From Emticicia sp965283955 (lineage in GTDB: Bacteria > Bacteroidota > Bacteroidia > Cytophagales > Spirosomataceae), in NCBI GenBank assembly GCA_965283955.1, contig CBDIQW010000001.1, positions 3,782,001-3,846,000 on the forward strand: 64,000 nt of DNA, written 5' to 3'. The notes beneath the pieces were generated by a model. The model had not been told where the DNA came from, searched no databases, and worked only from the letters and a program-made list of their open reading frames with translations. The number at the start of each line of letters is the position of its first letter. Position 1 is the stretch's first letter. Made by a program: the position numbers and the translations under genes. This document shows positions 37,959 to 48,100 of this stretch, in pieces.

Positions 37959-38058
37959 CTTTTCATATATTTATATGAAAGGTTTACTAAGCAGCAGATT
38001 AATTAGACAGGGGAGTGAGCACAGTTATATAAATACTTGCTTACTTCCAATGTTTTTT
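37959..38058 (+). ncRNA. Double-hairpin small RNA, unit D
   Basis: Hairpin 1: CTTTTCATA with TATGAAAGG (37959-37982). Hairpin 2: GGGAGTGAGCA (38011-38021) with TGCTTACTTCC (38038-38048). Its sequence differs greatly from A-C but all 11 positions still pair (two as G-U). It ends AATGTTTTTT. This is the strongest covariation in the set. Confidence 0.6.
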
Positions 38059-38064
38059 GCTTTC

Positions 38065-38090
38065 ACAGCCATTTAGTGTTATTCATCACC
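38065..38090 (+). promoter_or_regulatory. Half-site pair of unit E
   Basis: ACAGCC (weak) at 38065 and ATCACC at 38085, 20 bp apart. Confidence 0.4.
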
Positions 38091-38144
38091 CAGTAATGTA
38101 TCTTTTGAATTAAATTGAAGTCAACAATAGAATGGTAGTAAATA

Positions 38145-38247
38145 AATAATAATCCTTAACAAGGATTATTATTTTTAACTAAATAGCAAAAAAATAGACA
38201 TGGGGATAAACACAGCATTGGCTTGTTTATCCCCAATGTTTTTTTTT
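38145..38247 (+). ncRNA. Double-hairpin small RNA, unit E (different hairpin 1)
   Basis: Hairpin 1 has an unrelated sequence but is a perfect 13-bp stem, AATAATAATCCTT with AAGGATTATTATT (38145-38173). Hairpin 2: GGGGATAAACA (38202-38212) with TGTTTATCCCC (38224-38234), then AATG and nine T. Hairpin 1 could also be a separate terminator. Confidence 0.55.
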
Positions 38248-38365
38248 ATTGATTTTGTTTGTTAAATGAGTGTCCGATTATACTAACAGCAGTAGAGTTA
38301 GTAAAAAAAGATTGTTAGTATTCAATCATATAAATACGAATAAGGTTATTTTAAATATGCATTTT

Positions 38366-38391
38366 ATAACCATTGTGTGTATTTTATAACC
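38366..38391 (+). promoter_or_regulatory. Half-site pair of unit F
   Basis: ATAACC at 38366 and 38386, 20 bp apart, 59 bp before hairpin 1 of unit F, the same distance as in unit A. Confidence 0.5.
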
Positions 38392-38449
38392 AATTGAAAG
38401 TGATTTTAAAGCTTCTGGTAACAAATTGGCATACTATAATTGTATAAAT

Positions 38450-38542
38450 CTTTTCATAATTAGTTATGGAAAGTATCACTCAATAGTTATTAGACATGGG
38501 GATAAATACTGCATCTTTACCATATTTATCCCTGCTGTTTTT
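38450..38542 (+). ncRNA. Double-hairpin small RNA, unit F
   Basis: Hairpin 1: CTTTTCATAA with TTATGGAAAG (38450-38473), ten pairs, one G-U. Linker TATCACTCAATAGTTAT. Hairpin 2: GGGATAAATA (within 38498-38508) with TATTTATCCC (38523-38532), then TGCTGTTTTT. Confidence 0.58.
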
Positions 38543-38633
38543 AAATTTTTCACAATTAGTAAATTGGCACATTTATTGTTGTTGGCGGGTGCTTTCAATA
38601 ATTTAAAAAAAACAAAAAGACAATTTGTATTTT

Positions 38634-38659
38634 GCAACCAAGAGCCGTTGTTTGTCATC
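38634..38659 (+). promoter_or_regulatory. Degenerate half-site pair, last in the array
   Basis: GCAACC at 38634 and GTCATC at 38654, 20 bp apart, with spacer AAGAGCCGTTGTTT. No clear double hairpin follows. Confidence 0.35.
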
Positions 38660-38812
38660 AAAAATCGTGACAAAGCAATCAAATATGATTTCAAAATAGA
38701 ATATATAAAAATGAGTTTCAATACTTGCCTTTTTCAGTAACATATTTTGATATTAAATATGACCTGTTAATAGTGATAAATTAATTACCAAAAAGTAAAC
38801 TAAAAAATTAAC

Positions 38813-39127
38813 ATGAGAGAACTATTTTCCAGTACTCCAAGTGGCATCGCATTATTCTTTTTGATAATTCAGAGTTCTTACTTCTCCTATGCCTCTATTC
38901 AAAACAAATTCGAAGTTTGTAGAAAACTTATGTATTTGTGCTTCTTTTCAAGTGGTTTATATCTAAGACCAAAGCTATTTCTAAAGGTTTGTCGATTGAT
39001 CAAAAGCGTAGTATTCAATGAAATATCTCCTTTTCTAATCAACAATATCTTTTTAAACGCTAAGCCGGATATGCTTCAATCTAACCTATTTAATAGGTTA
39101 ATTACAATTAGAAAATTACAGATTTAG
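38813..39127 (+). CDS. Doubtful hypothetical protein, 104 aa
   Basis: An open frame in the gap before the surface-protein genes. The start MRELFSSTPSGIALFFLIIQ could be a signal or membrane segment. The rest (KFEVCRKLMYLCFFSSGLYL, KPDMLQSNLFNRLITIRKL) has high Cys, Phe and Leu content, matches no family I know, and has codon use typical of AT-rich noncoding DNA. It may be a chance frame. Confidence 0.2.
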   Translation: MRELFSSTPSGIALFFLIIQSSYFSYASIQNKFEVCRKLMYLCFFSSGLYLRPKLFLKVCRLIKSVVFNEISPFLINNIFLNAKPDMLQSNLFNRLITIRKLQI

Positions 39128-39363
39128 ACATTCAAAGATTTTAAATTGATTGTTAGTCTTTGTTGGTTTATCTCCGTTATGAAAATCAACACTCAATAAC
39201 TATTTTTTGAGCAGTCTTTGTTGTTCAAAATTTGTATTATTCAATTTTCAGTGCTTTGAAATTATTAATGCCTCTTTTATAAGAGGTATGCTATGCTATT
39301 TTTTAAAAAAAGTGCCAATTGTCAGGTATCTGCATTAATAACTACCATTTATAAATATATCTT

Positions 39364-40241
39364 ATGAAACTAATTAAACTTAAAATCTTTATTCTGGCTA
39401 ATCTAACTCTTTTGGCAATTAGTGCCAAAGCCCAATTAAAAGTAGGTAATAATCCGACAATCATTGGGGCTACCAGTAATCTTGAAATAGAATCATCTTC
39501 TGGTAAAAAAATTGTCGCTAATAAAACAACGGGCGGGCTTTCTATTGATTATACCCCATCGGCAGCGAGTACAGATAGTGTGTTGCTAAAGAATACACCC
39601 ACTGGCGAAATACGCCAAATGTCATTTGCTCGTTTTAAGGCTCTTTATGGGGGTGGCAGCAGCAGTGTTTCAGGAGCTTGCCCTGGTTTGGGTTATACTC
39701 CTAACGAAACAGCCCCAACCGCACCAAGTAGTATTTCGGTTACGCCTACCATTAATGGTACAAAAGCGGCTACTACATTTGCTTATAATGGGCATACTTA
39801 TGCTTTATATAATTTGAGTGGAGGCGTTACTTGGGCACAAGCCCAAACAGCCGCCAGAAATGTAGGAGGATATTTAGCTGTTATTACAACAGCAAACGAA
39901 TGGGCTTACATTTATGGACTGTATTGGCGAACACTCTCATACCTGGTGCAAGTAATATTTGGATTGGGTATCGAAAGTACGATACCGCAGGCAACACAAC
40001 AGCCTTCAATTGGATTAACTGCGAAGGTATGGAGTATAACCAGACCACTTTTTCTTTTTGGGCAGGTGGTTTTGCCGCTGGCGAGCCAAACAATGCAGGG
40101 GGTACAGAGGGGTGTGTACATATTATGGCTTCTGGTATAACTGATAGAAAATGGAATGATATTGCTTGCGGCCTTACAGTTGCGACAATAGGTAGTGTTA
40201 CTGCCAATTTTAATGTTTTGTTAGTTGAGTTCGATCAATAA
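39364..40241 (+). CDS. Secreted C-type-lectin-fold protein (one frameshift)
   Basis: A signal peptide (to about residue 23, SAKAQ) is followed by the module LKVGNNPTIIGATSNLEIES shared with the next two genes. The C-terminal half is a C-type lectin-like domain: FAYNGHTYALYNLSGGVTWA, ARNVGGYLAVITTANEWAYI, then in the second frame SNIWIGYRKYDTAGN, WAGGFAAGEPNNAGG and RKWNDIAC. EPN and WND are the calcium and sugar-binding motifs of such domains, so a mannose-type ligand is plausible. The frame breaks near 39917-39922 (one base missing). The corrected length is about 292 residues. Confidence 0.82.
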
Positions 40242-40373
40242 GCCACTCTAATATTTAAAACAGGCGGCTGTTCTATAAAAACTAAAAACAAATTTAAATA
40301 AACTATAAAAATTTCATTACAAACATCGCTTGTTTTAAGGAAATCATTCACAATTAAAATTAATTTATAACAA

Positions 40374-41231
40374 ATGAAATCATTAAAAAATTTAAAAATC
40401 TGTTTGGTAGCCATTTTAGGAATCATCCTATCGCAAAGTGCCATTGCTCAGCTAAAAGTAGGCAATAACCCTACAACGCTCAATTCTTCGGCAGCACTCG
40501 AAGTAGAATCTTCTAACAAAGGCTTTCTGCCTCCAAGAGTTGCACTGACCAGTACAACAGATGTCACCACAATACCATCACCTGCAGCGGGTTTATTAGT
40601 GATAAATACAGTCACTGCTGGCAGCGGAAACACCGCCGTAGTAGCAAATACGCTATATATCTGGAACGGTACACAATGGGATAGAATCGTAACAAACAGT
40701 GCAAACAATAATAGTGCATCAAATCCATTTGTAATTGGTGAAATTAGAAGTGTTTTAGTTGCATGTGATGTTAATAATTTTACTACAAATGGAGGTAGTA
40801 GAATAATGATGAATGGGAAAGGGTCAAATAATACGACAACTGTCAACAGAAAGTCGGCATCTGAAACTGCAATATTTAACCCTTCCCATATCGTTTTTAG
40901 GGGGTTAAGAATGGATTTTTTAGAAGCCACCACTAATGGAGAAGTTTCACCAAAACTTTATAATACGACACCTAACCCAATAACATATAATTTAGCGGCC
41001 TTATCAACCTATGATACAAATATTAATGGTGCAGGAACAACTATAGCTGGTAATGCATATTCTTTTAATGTCGATGGCAATGATTCTTTCGGTTGTGAAT
41101 TCCAAGGAAGAGCTGAATATGTCAATGCTATGGTTTCATTTCCAGACGGTGAATGGTACTTATGTACGTGGCATGCCGTAAGAGAAGCAACTAATTATAA
41201 CTTCTATATGACAGTTCAACGTCTTAACTAA
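40374..41231 (+). CDS. Secreted protein with LKVGNNPTT N-terminal module, 285 aa
   Basis: The signal peptide ends near residue 25 (SAIAQ). Next is the module LKVGNNPTTLNSSAALEVES, SNKGFLPPRVALTST and AAGLLVINT, a short beta-rich head common in secreted Bacteroidota proteins and reminiscent of phage tail-fibre heads. The C-terminal part (EIRSVLVACDVNNFTTNGGS, YSFNVDGNDSFGCEFQGRAE, GEWYLCTWHAVREATNYNFY) is beta-rich and unrecognised. It belongs to a three-gene series sharing the same head but different C-terminal domains. Probably exported and assembled at the surface; function unknown. Confidence 0.75.
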   Translation: MKSLKNLKICLVAILGIILSQSAIAQLKVGNNPTTLNSSAALEVESSNKGFLPPRVALTSTTDVTTIPSPAAGLLVINTVTAGSGNTAVVANTLYIWNGTQWDRIVTNSANNNSASNPFVIGEIRSVLVACDVNNFTTNGGSRIMMNGKGSNNTTTVNRKSASETAIFNPSHIVFRGLRMDFLEATTNGEVSPKLYNTTPNPITYNLAALSTYDTNINGAGTTIAGNAYSFNVDGNDSFGCEFQGRAEYVNAMVSFPDGEWYLCTWHAVREATNYNFYMTVQRLN

Positions 41232-41286
41232 GTTTTTAAGAAGATAAATATGAAATCTTAAAATATTAATATTTACCAAATGCAAA

Positions 41287-41331
41287 GCTGTGGCAAGGTT
41301 TGTTTTAGGTGTGCTGTTGCTTGCTCAATCT
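41287..41331 (+). pseudogene. Remnant copy of the giant adhesin's signal-peptide region
   Basis: This stretch matches 42204-42248, the start of the large adhesin gene, with about five differences over 45 bases (shared words GCTGTGGCAAGGTTTGTTTT and GGTGTG). It has no start codon or downstream coding and stops at TGACAACTAA. It looks like the leftover 5' end of a duplicated adhesin, later replaced by the gene at 41375. Confidence 0.55.
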
Positions 41332-41374
41332 GACAACTAAAAATGATTAAGAAAATGAATAACAAATTAATTAA

Positions 41375-42124
41375 ATGAGAAAAATGAAAAAATTAAATAC
41401 TTTCAAACAATGGCTTTTTGTTGTGATTGGATTTACTTTATCGCAAAGTGCCATGGCACAGCTTAAAGTAGGCAATAACCCTACAACGCTCAATTCTTCG
41501 GCATCACTCGAAGTTGAATCTTCAAACAAGGGATTTCTGCCCCCAAGAGTTGCACTAACGGGAAGTACTGATGCTACAACAATTCTATCTCCAGCCAAAG
41601 GCTTAATCGTATATAATACTGCAAAGGCCGGTGCAGGTACAACTCTAATTGAAGAGGGCCTGGTAGTAAATAATGGAACTCCTGATTCACCTACATGGGC
41701 TAAATTCGGAGAATTATCAAATACCTCAGGTGTAGCAACAAATAAGATATTATATGTTGGAACTACTCCTGATCCAAATAGGATTGTAACCTCTGGTCGA
41801 TTCCAATTTCGACTTAATAGTAATTGGGTACCAGAATTTAGATTGACAAGCGACCCTTTGATGGGGGTAAATATTTCTTACTTTACTAATCAGTTATGGA
41901 GTGTAAATGGTTACGAATTTAATTTATTAACTAAAACTTATACGCAAACAGATTGGTCAGTTTGGAAGCATTGTTCAACTAGTTCAAGTAATGGTGTAAG
42001 TACATCAGAGATGAATGTTGTATATATGGTATATCCTGGAGAATCATTTATTTATGAGATAAAATATATAGCTCTTGGTGGAGGTGCTGGAACTACAATT
42101 GCAATTGTAGCAAATAGGTACTAA
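41375..42124 (+). CDS. Secreted protein with LKVGNNPTT N-terminal module, 249 aa
   Basis: The signal peptide ends near residue 28 (SAMAQ). The head module LKVGNNPTTLNSSASLEVES and SNKGFLPPRVALTGSTDATT is almost identical, also at the DNA level, to the gene at 40374 (compare 40455-40550 with 41463-41558). The C-terminal half (KILYVGTTPDPNRIVTSGRF, FQFRLNSNWVPEFRLTS, WSVWKHCSTSSSNGVSTSE) is unrelated to its neighbours. The domain is unrecognised and beta-rich. It ends 51 bp before the giant adhesin gene and may be cotranscribed with it. Confidence 0.75.
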   Translation: MRKMKKLNTFKQWLFVVIGFTLSQSAMAQLKVGNNPTTLNSSASLEVESSNKGFLPPRVALTGSTDATTILSPAKGLIVYNTAKAGAGTTLIEEGLVVNNGTPDSPTWAKFGELSNTSGVATNKILYVGTTPDPNRIVTSGRFQFRLNSNWVPEFRLTSDPLMGVNISYFTNQLWSVNGYEFNLLTKTYTQTDWSVWKHCSTSSSNGVSTSEMNVVYMVYPGESFIYEIKYIALGGGAGTTIAIVANRY

Positions 42125-42175
42125 AATGATGCTAATTACATTGTTTAATAAATTAGTAATTATAAAAAATACAAT

Positions 42176-45100
42176 ATGAATAATTATAAAACATCAAATA
42201 AAAGGCTGTGGCAAGGTTTGTTTTGGGTGTGTTGTTGCCTGTTCAATATGGCAGTAGCACAAGCCCAAACAGGCAACTACGTACCCTCTGGAGCCGAAGC
42301 AGTAAACTTTGGCACTATAAGCCTTAGTACCAGCACCAATTGGGCTACAGCACGCACCGCTACACCGGGCTATTTTGCAGCCTCTGGCACTGCCACCTAT
42401 ACAGGGGCAACCGATGCCAACAATATAAATGGCTATGTAAAACACTACGTTACGGCTGCCAATCAGGGCTTTACATTCCCCGTAGGTACAGGCACCGATT
42501 TACGTACCCTAAGCACAAGCGGAACAATTCCGAGTGGTGCAGCCTATGGCACAGCATGGATACTCGGCAACCCCGGCACCACCACAGACCCAACCGACAA
42601 CGCTACGCATAGCCTCACGGCTTTAGGTACTGGGGTGTCATCGGTGAGTTCAGTAGGGCAGTGGGATTGGGTAGTGGCCACAGGCTCAGCAGTGGGCGTC
42701 ACGGTTACGGTTTCGATTCCAGATTTAAGTGCTTTTGGCCCAGCCTCACAGCTACGTTTAGTAGGTTGGGATGGCAGCAAGTGGGTTAATCTCTCTGGCA
42801 CAACAGGAGCAAGTGCCAACACCGAAAACAGTACCCTAAGTGGTACGATGATTAGTGGTATCACTGCCATTGGCGTAGGTATTGGGTGTTCGGCAGGTAC
42901 TGCAGTGCCAACGCTTAGTGCTTCTACAAGAAGCAATGTTTGTCCTGCCACAACCGCAGATTTAACAACAATAACAGCAAGCAATCTTCCAGCTGGAAGT
43001 GTGATTTCGTGGCATACAGCTACCCCAGCCACAGCAGCTAATAAAGTAGCAAACCCAGCAGCAGTAGCAGCTGGCACTTACTATGCAGTTTTTTATGATG
43101 CAACAGCCAATTGCTACGGTGGCTCGCCTTCAGGATCAGCTACTTCTTCGGTTGTTGTAACAATAATTATATGTGATGCAGATGGTGATGGAATAGCAGA
43201 TATAAACGAACCAGCAGGCGGTGTAAACAACCCATGTATTCCAGCACAAACTGCGGGATATACGGGCTATACAGCAAGCAATACTATATGGGCAGCAGCC
43301 GATTGTGATGGCGATGGTTTTACCAATGGCCAAGAAGTGGCAGCAGGAACAGACCCATACAATGCAGCATCTAAACCAGCCGATACTGATGGTGATGGAG
43401 TTGCAGATATAAACGAACCAGCAGGCGGTGTAAACAACCCATGTATTCCAGCACAAACTGCGGGTTATACGGGCTATACAGCAAGCAATACTATATGGGC
43501 AGCAGCCGATTGTGATGGCGATGGTTTTACCAATGGCCAAGAAGTGGCAGCAGGAACAGACCCATACAATGCAGCATCTAAACCAGCCGATACTGATGGT
43601 GATGGAGTAGCAGATATAAACGAACCAGCAGGCGGTGTAAACAACCCATGTATTCCAGCACAAACTGCGGGTTATACAGGCTATACAGCAAGCAATGCTA
43701 TTTGGGCAGCAGCCGATTGTGATGGCGATGGTTTTACCAATGGCCAAGAAGTGGCAGCAGGAACAGACCCATACAATGCAGCATCTAAACCAGCCGATAC
43801 TGATGGTGATGGAGTAGCAGATATAAACGAACCAGCAGGCGGTGTAAACAACCCATGTATTCCAGCACAAACTGCGGGTTATACGGGCTATACAGCAAGC
43901 AATACTACATGGGCAGCAGCCGATTGTGACGGTGATGGTTTTACCAACGGCCAAGAAGTGGCAGCAGGAACAGACCCATACAATGCAGCATCTAAACCAG
44001 TAGATACAGATGGTGATGGAATTTCTGATAATTTAGATACAGATTTAGACGGTGATGGTATCGCCAATGCCGTAGAAGATGCAGCTTGCTCTCCAGCTTC
44101 TGCTACCTGTGATACAGATGGTGATGGTATTCCAAACAGCAAAGATTTAGATTCGGATAATGATGGCGTACTTGATGTAGTAGAGGTAGGCTTAACAGAT
44201 GCCAATGGCGATGGTAAAGCCGACGGAACAGTTGGAACCAACGGTGCAGTACCTGGAACAATAACAAATATTGCAAATGTACCAGATACTGATGGAGATG
44301 GTAAAAGAAACCCATACGATGCCTTGAATGGAACTACACCAGATGGCATTGCAGCAGGAATACCTTCTTCTTCAATTAACCCTACTACAGGTGTTGTAAT
44401 TTGTACAACTAACTGCGACCCTGACGGCGATGGACTCTTGACTCCTGTAGATAAATTACCTACTACTTGGGGTACTGCCGCTGATACTGATGGCGATGGT
44501 ATTGTGGATAGTCTTGATACAGATATGGACGGCGACGGTATAGCCAACGCAGTTGAAGATGCCGCATGTTCGCCAGCCGCAGCTACTTGTGATACTGATG
44601 GAGATGGTGTGCCAAACAGTAAGGACATGGACTCCGACAATGACGGTATCAACGATGTAATTGAGGCAGGTTTACCAGATGCAGATGGTGATGGTAAAGC
44701 CGATGGAACAGTAGGAGCTAATGGAGCTGTACCTAATACGATTACAAACATAAGCTCATTGGGCGACAAAGATGCCGATACAAGAAAAGACCCTTATGAC
44801 GCTATAGGTGGAACTGTGCCAGATGGTACAGCGGCGGGTATCCCTTCTAACTTAATTGACCCTATTACGGGTAGAATTATTTGTAGTACTAACTGTGATC
44901 CAGACAAAGATGGTATTTTGACACCAGTAGATGGTTTACCAAATGCCTTCGGTGATGCAGTAGATACAGATGGTGATGGTATTCCAGATTCGTCAGATCA
45001 AGATGATGACGGCGATGGTATTTTAGATGCCGTAGAACAAGCAGCGTGTAATCCAGCATCACCAACATGTGATACAGACGGCGATGGTTTGCCAGACTCT

Positions 45101-48100
45101 ATGGATATGGACTCGGACAATGACGGTGTAAATGATGTTATAGAAGCAGGGTTGACAGATGCAGATGGAGATGGCAAAGCTGATGGCACCATTGGTGCAA
45201 ATGGAGCGATTAATAGCCCGATTAGCAGTGCAGCCAGCTTAGCAGATGCCGATTCAGATGGAAATAAGAATCCTTATGACCCTATGAATGGCACTACACC
45301 AGATGGTATAGCAGCAGGAATTCCAGCATCATTAATTAACCCAACAACTGGTTTAATTATTTGTAGCACCAACTGCGACCCTGATAAAGATGGTATCCTT
45401 AGCCCAATCGATGGCTTACCAACAGCTTGGGGAGATGCAAGTGATACCGATAATGATGGCATTGCAGATGTGAATGATTTAGATGATGATGGAGATGGAA
45501 TTGCTGATACAGTAGAACAGTCAGCTTGTATACCTGCATCAGCTACTTGTGATACAGATGGCGACGGTGTGCCAAACTCCCAAGATGTTGATTCAGATAA
45601 TGATGGAGTAAATGATACCATTGAAGCAGGCTTCGCCGATGCAAATGGCGATGGTAAAGCAGATGGTACAGTAGGAACTAATGGAGCAATTGCTGGTGTA
45701 ATTACCAATGCCTCTGGATTGAATGATACCGATGGTGACGGTAAGAAAAACCCTTACGATGCCATTAGTGGCACGGTGCCAGATGGGCAAGCAGCGGGTA
45801 TTCCAGCAGCATTAATTAATCCAACAACAGGTACGATTATTTGTAACTCTAATTGTGACCCTGATAAAGATGGTATTCTTACACCAGTGGATGGTTTACC
45901 AACCGCTTGGGGTGATGCAATTGATACAGATGGCGACGGAGTTCCAGATGTAAATGATATTGATGATGATGGAGATGGAATTGCTGATACTGCAGAACAA
46001 GCAGCTTGTACGCCAGCATCTGCCACTTGCGATAGTGACGGAGATGGACTTCCAAACCATTTAGATTTAGATTCAGACAACGATGGTGTGAATGATGCCA
46101 TTGAAGCAGGCTTCGACAGATGCAAATGGCGATGGTAAAGCAGATGGTACAATCAACCCAACAACAGGGGCGATTATGAATCCAATTACTAACTATGCAA
46201 CATTAACAGATAAAGATGGAGATGGCAAGAAAGATTTGTTTGATCCGCTTTCAGGCACTATTCCAGATGGTTATGCAGCGGGTGTTTCACCTTCTGTAAT
46301 TAACCCAGCTACGGGTATGATTAACTGTACAACCAATTGTGACCCAGATAAAGATGGTATTTTATCACCAATTGATGGATTACCAAACAGCTGGGGTGAT
46401 GCCTCAGACACAGATGGAGATGGAGTGATTGACTCACTTGATGCCGATGATGATGGCGATGGTATATTGGATACTGCCGAAGATGCTGCTTGTACACCAG
46501 CCTTAGCAACTTGTGATACCGATGGTGATGGTTTGCCAAATAGCAAAGATATGGATTCAGATAATGATGGTATCAATGACGTAACAGAAGCAGGTTTACT
46601 CGATGCTGATGCAGATGGTAAAGCCGATGGAACAGTAGGAGCTAATGGAGCGATTACTAATTCGGTGGGTACAAACGGTATTTTGCCAGATAAAGATAGT
46701 GATACAAGAAAAGACCCTTATGATGCCTTGAATGGTTCTACACCAGATGGTACTGCTGCGGGTATTACCTTCATCACGTTATCAATCCAACGACAGGTAC
46801 AAGTCATTTGTACTACGAATTGCGACCCTGACAAGGATGGTATTTTATCACCAATTGATGGATTCACCAACCATTTGGGGTGATGCTACAGATTCAGATG
46901 GAGATGGCGTATTGGATAGTGTAGATGCTGACGATGACGGAGATGGTATCTTAGATACAGTAGAGCAATCTGCTTGTACACCAGCCTTGGCTACTTGTGA
47001 TACAGATGGTGACGGTGTACCAAATCAGTTAGATATGGATTCGGATAATGATGGTATCAATGATGTAATAGAAGCAGGTTTAACCGATGCTAATGGAGAT
47101 GGTAAAGCGGATGGTACAATTCAAGCGAATGGTGCTATTGCGAATCCAGTAAGTAGCATTACAAGTCTTGGAGATAAAGATGCAGATGGTAAAAAGATAT
47201 GTTTGATGCATTAGCAGGTACACAGCCAGATGGTTTGAGTGCAGGAGTTAATCCAGCATTATTAAATCCAACAACAGGTATGATTATTTGTACTGCTAAT
47301 TGTGACCCAGACAAAGATGGTATATTAACACCATTAGATGGATTACCAAATACATTCGGTGATGCCATAGACACAGATAGCGATGGTGTGCCTGATTCAT
47401 TAGACTCAGACGGTGATGGTGATGGTATTGCAGATGCTGTAGAACAAGCAGCTTGTGCACCAGCATCAGTAACATGTGATACAGATGGTGATGGTATTCC
47501 AAATCACTTAGATTTAGATTCAGATAATGACGGTATTTCTGATGCAAAAGAAGCTGGAGTGCCTGATGCAAACGGTGATGGTAAAGCCGATGGAACAGTA
47601 GGAGCTAATGGAGCTGTACCTAATACAATCACGAATATCAATTCATTGGCAGATAAAGATGGTGATGGTAAAAAAGACTCTTATGATGCTTTAAGTGGAA
47701 CTGTACCAGATGGTACTACAGCAGGTTTACCTTCTTCTATGTTTGACCCAATCACAGGCCAAGTAACTTGTACTACGAATTGTGACCCAGATAAAGATGG
47801 TATTTTAACGCCTGCAGATAACCTACCAAATTCGTTTGGTTTACAAGCGACTTCGGGTGTTCAGATTTCAGCAAAAGTATTCTTACAAGGTCCATTGTCT
47901 GGAACAACCATGACTACGGCATTGAATACACAAAATCTAATACCAACAACAGACCCTTATGGAAAAGGAGCAACAACTACAAGTGGCACCTTAACTGGTA
48001 ATTCTGTAACTGATTGGGTATTGGTAGAATTACGTTCTACTCCATCAGCAGCAACAGCTCCTGTTGAAAGTATTGCGGCACTGTTGAAAAATGATGGTAC

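Larger units (their letters stand above)
36537..39363. other. 2.8-kb region without convincing protein genes: small-RNA array and MITE
   Basis: It contains at least six double-hairpin units (A-F below), eight groups of half-sites, one palindromic MITE-like element and terminators. Open frames at 37828-38076 and 38426-38740 run across the RNA hairpins and are rejected. A 104-residue frame at 38813 is doubtful. The 300-bp units B and C are near-identical over most of their length (compare 36890-37190 with 37190-37500), showing recent tandem duplication. Confidence 0.7.

Noticed and set aside
36871..38542. Integron attC cassette array
   Set aside because: Hairpins recur, but there is no core-site pair with GTTRRRY, no integrase gene and no cassette genes between them.
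37828..38740. Open frames at 37828-38076 and 38426-38740
   Set aside because: Both run straight through hairpins and U-tracts of the RNA units and show no protein family features.
43136..46152. Long leftward open frames opposite the giant adhesin (up to about 290 codons)
   Set aside because: They are mirror frames of Asp-rich tandem repeats; their translations are low-complexity Ser/Pro or Cys/Ile runs and have no start context.
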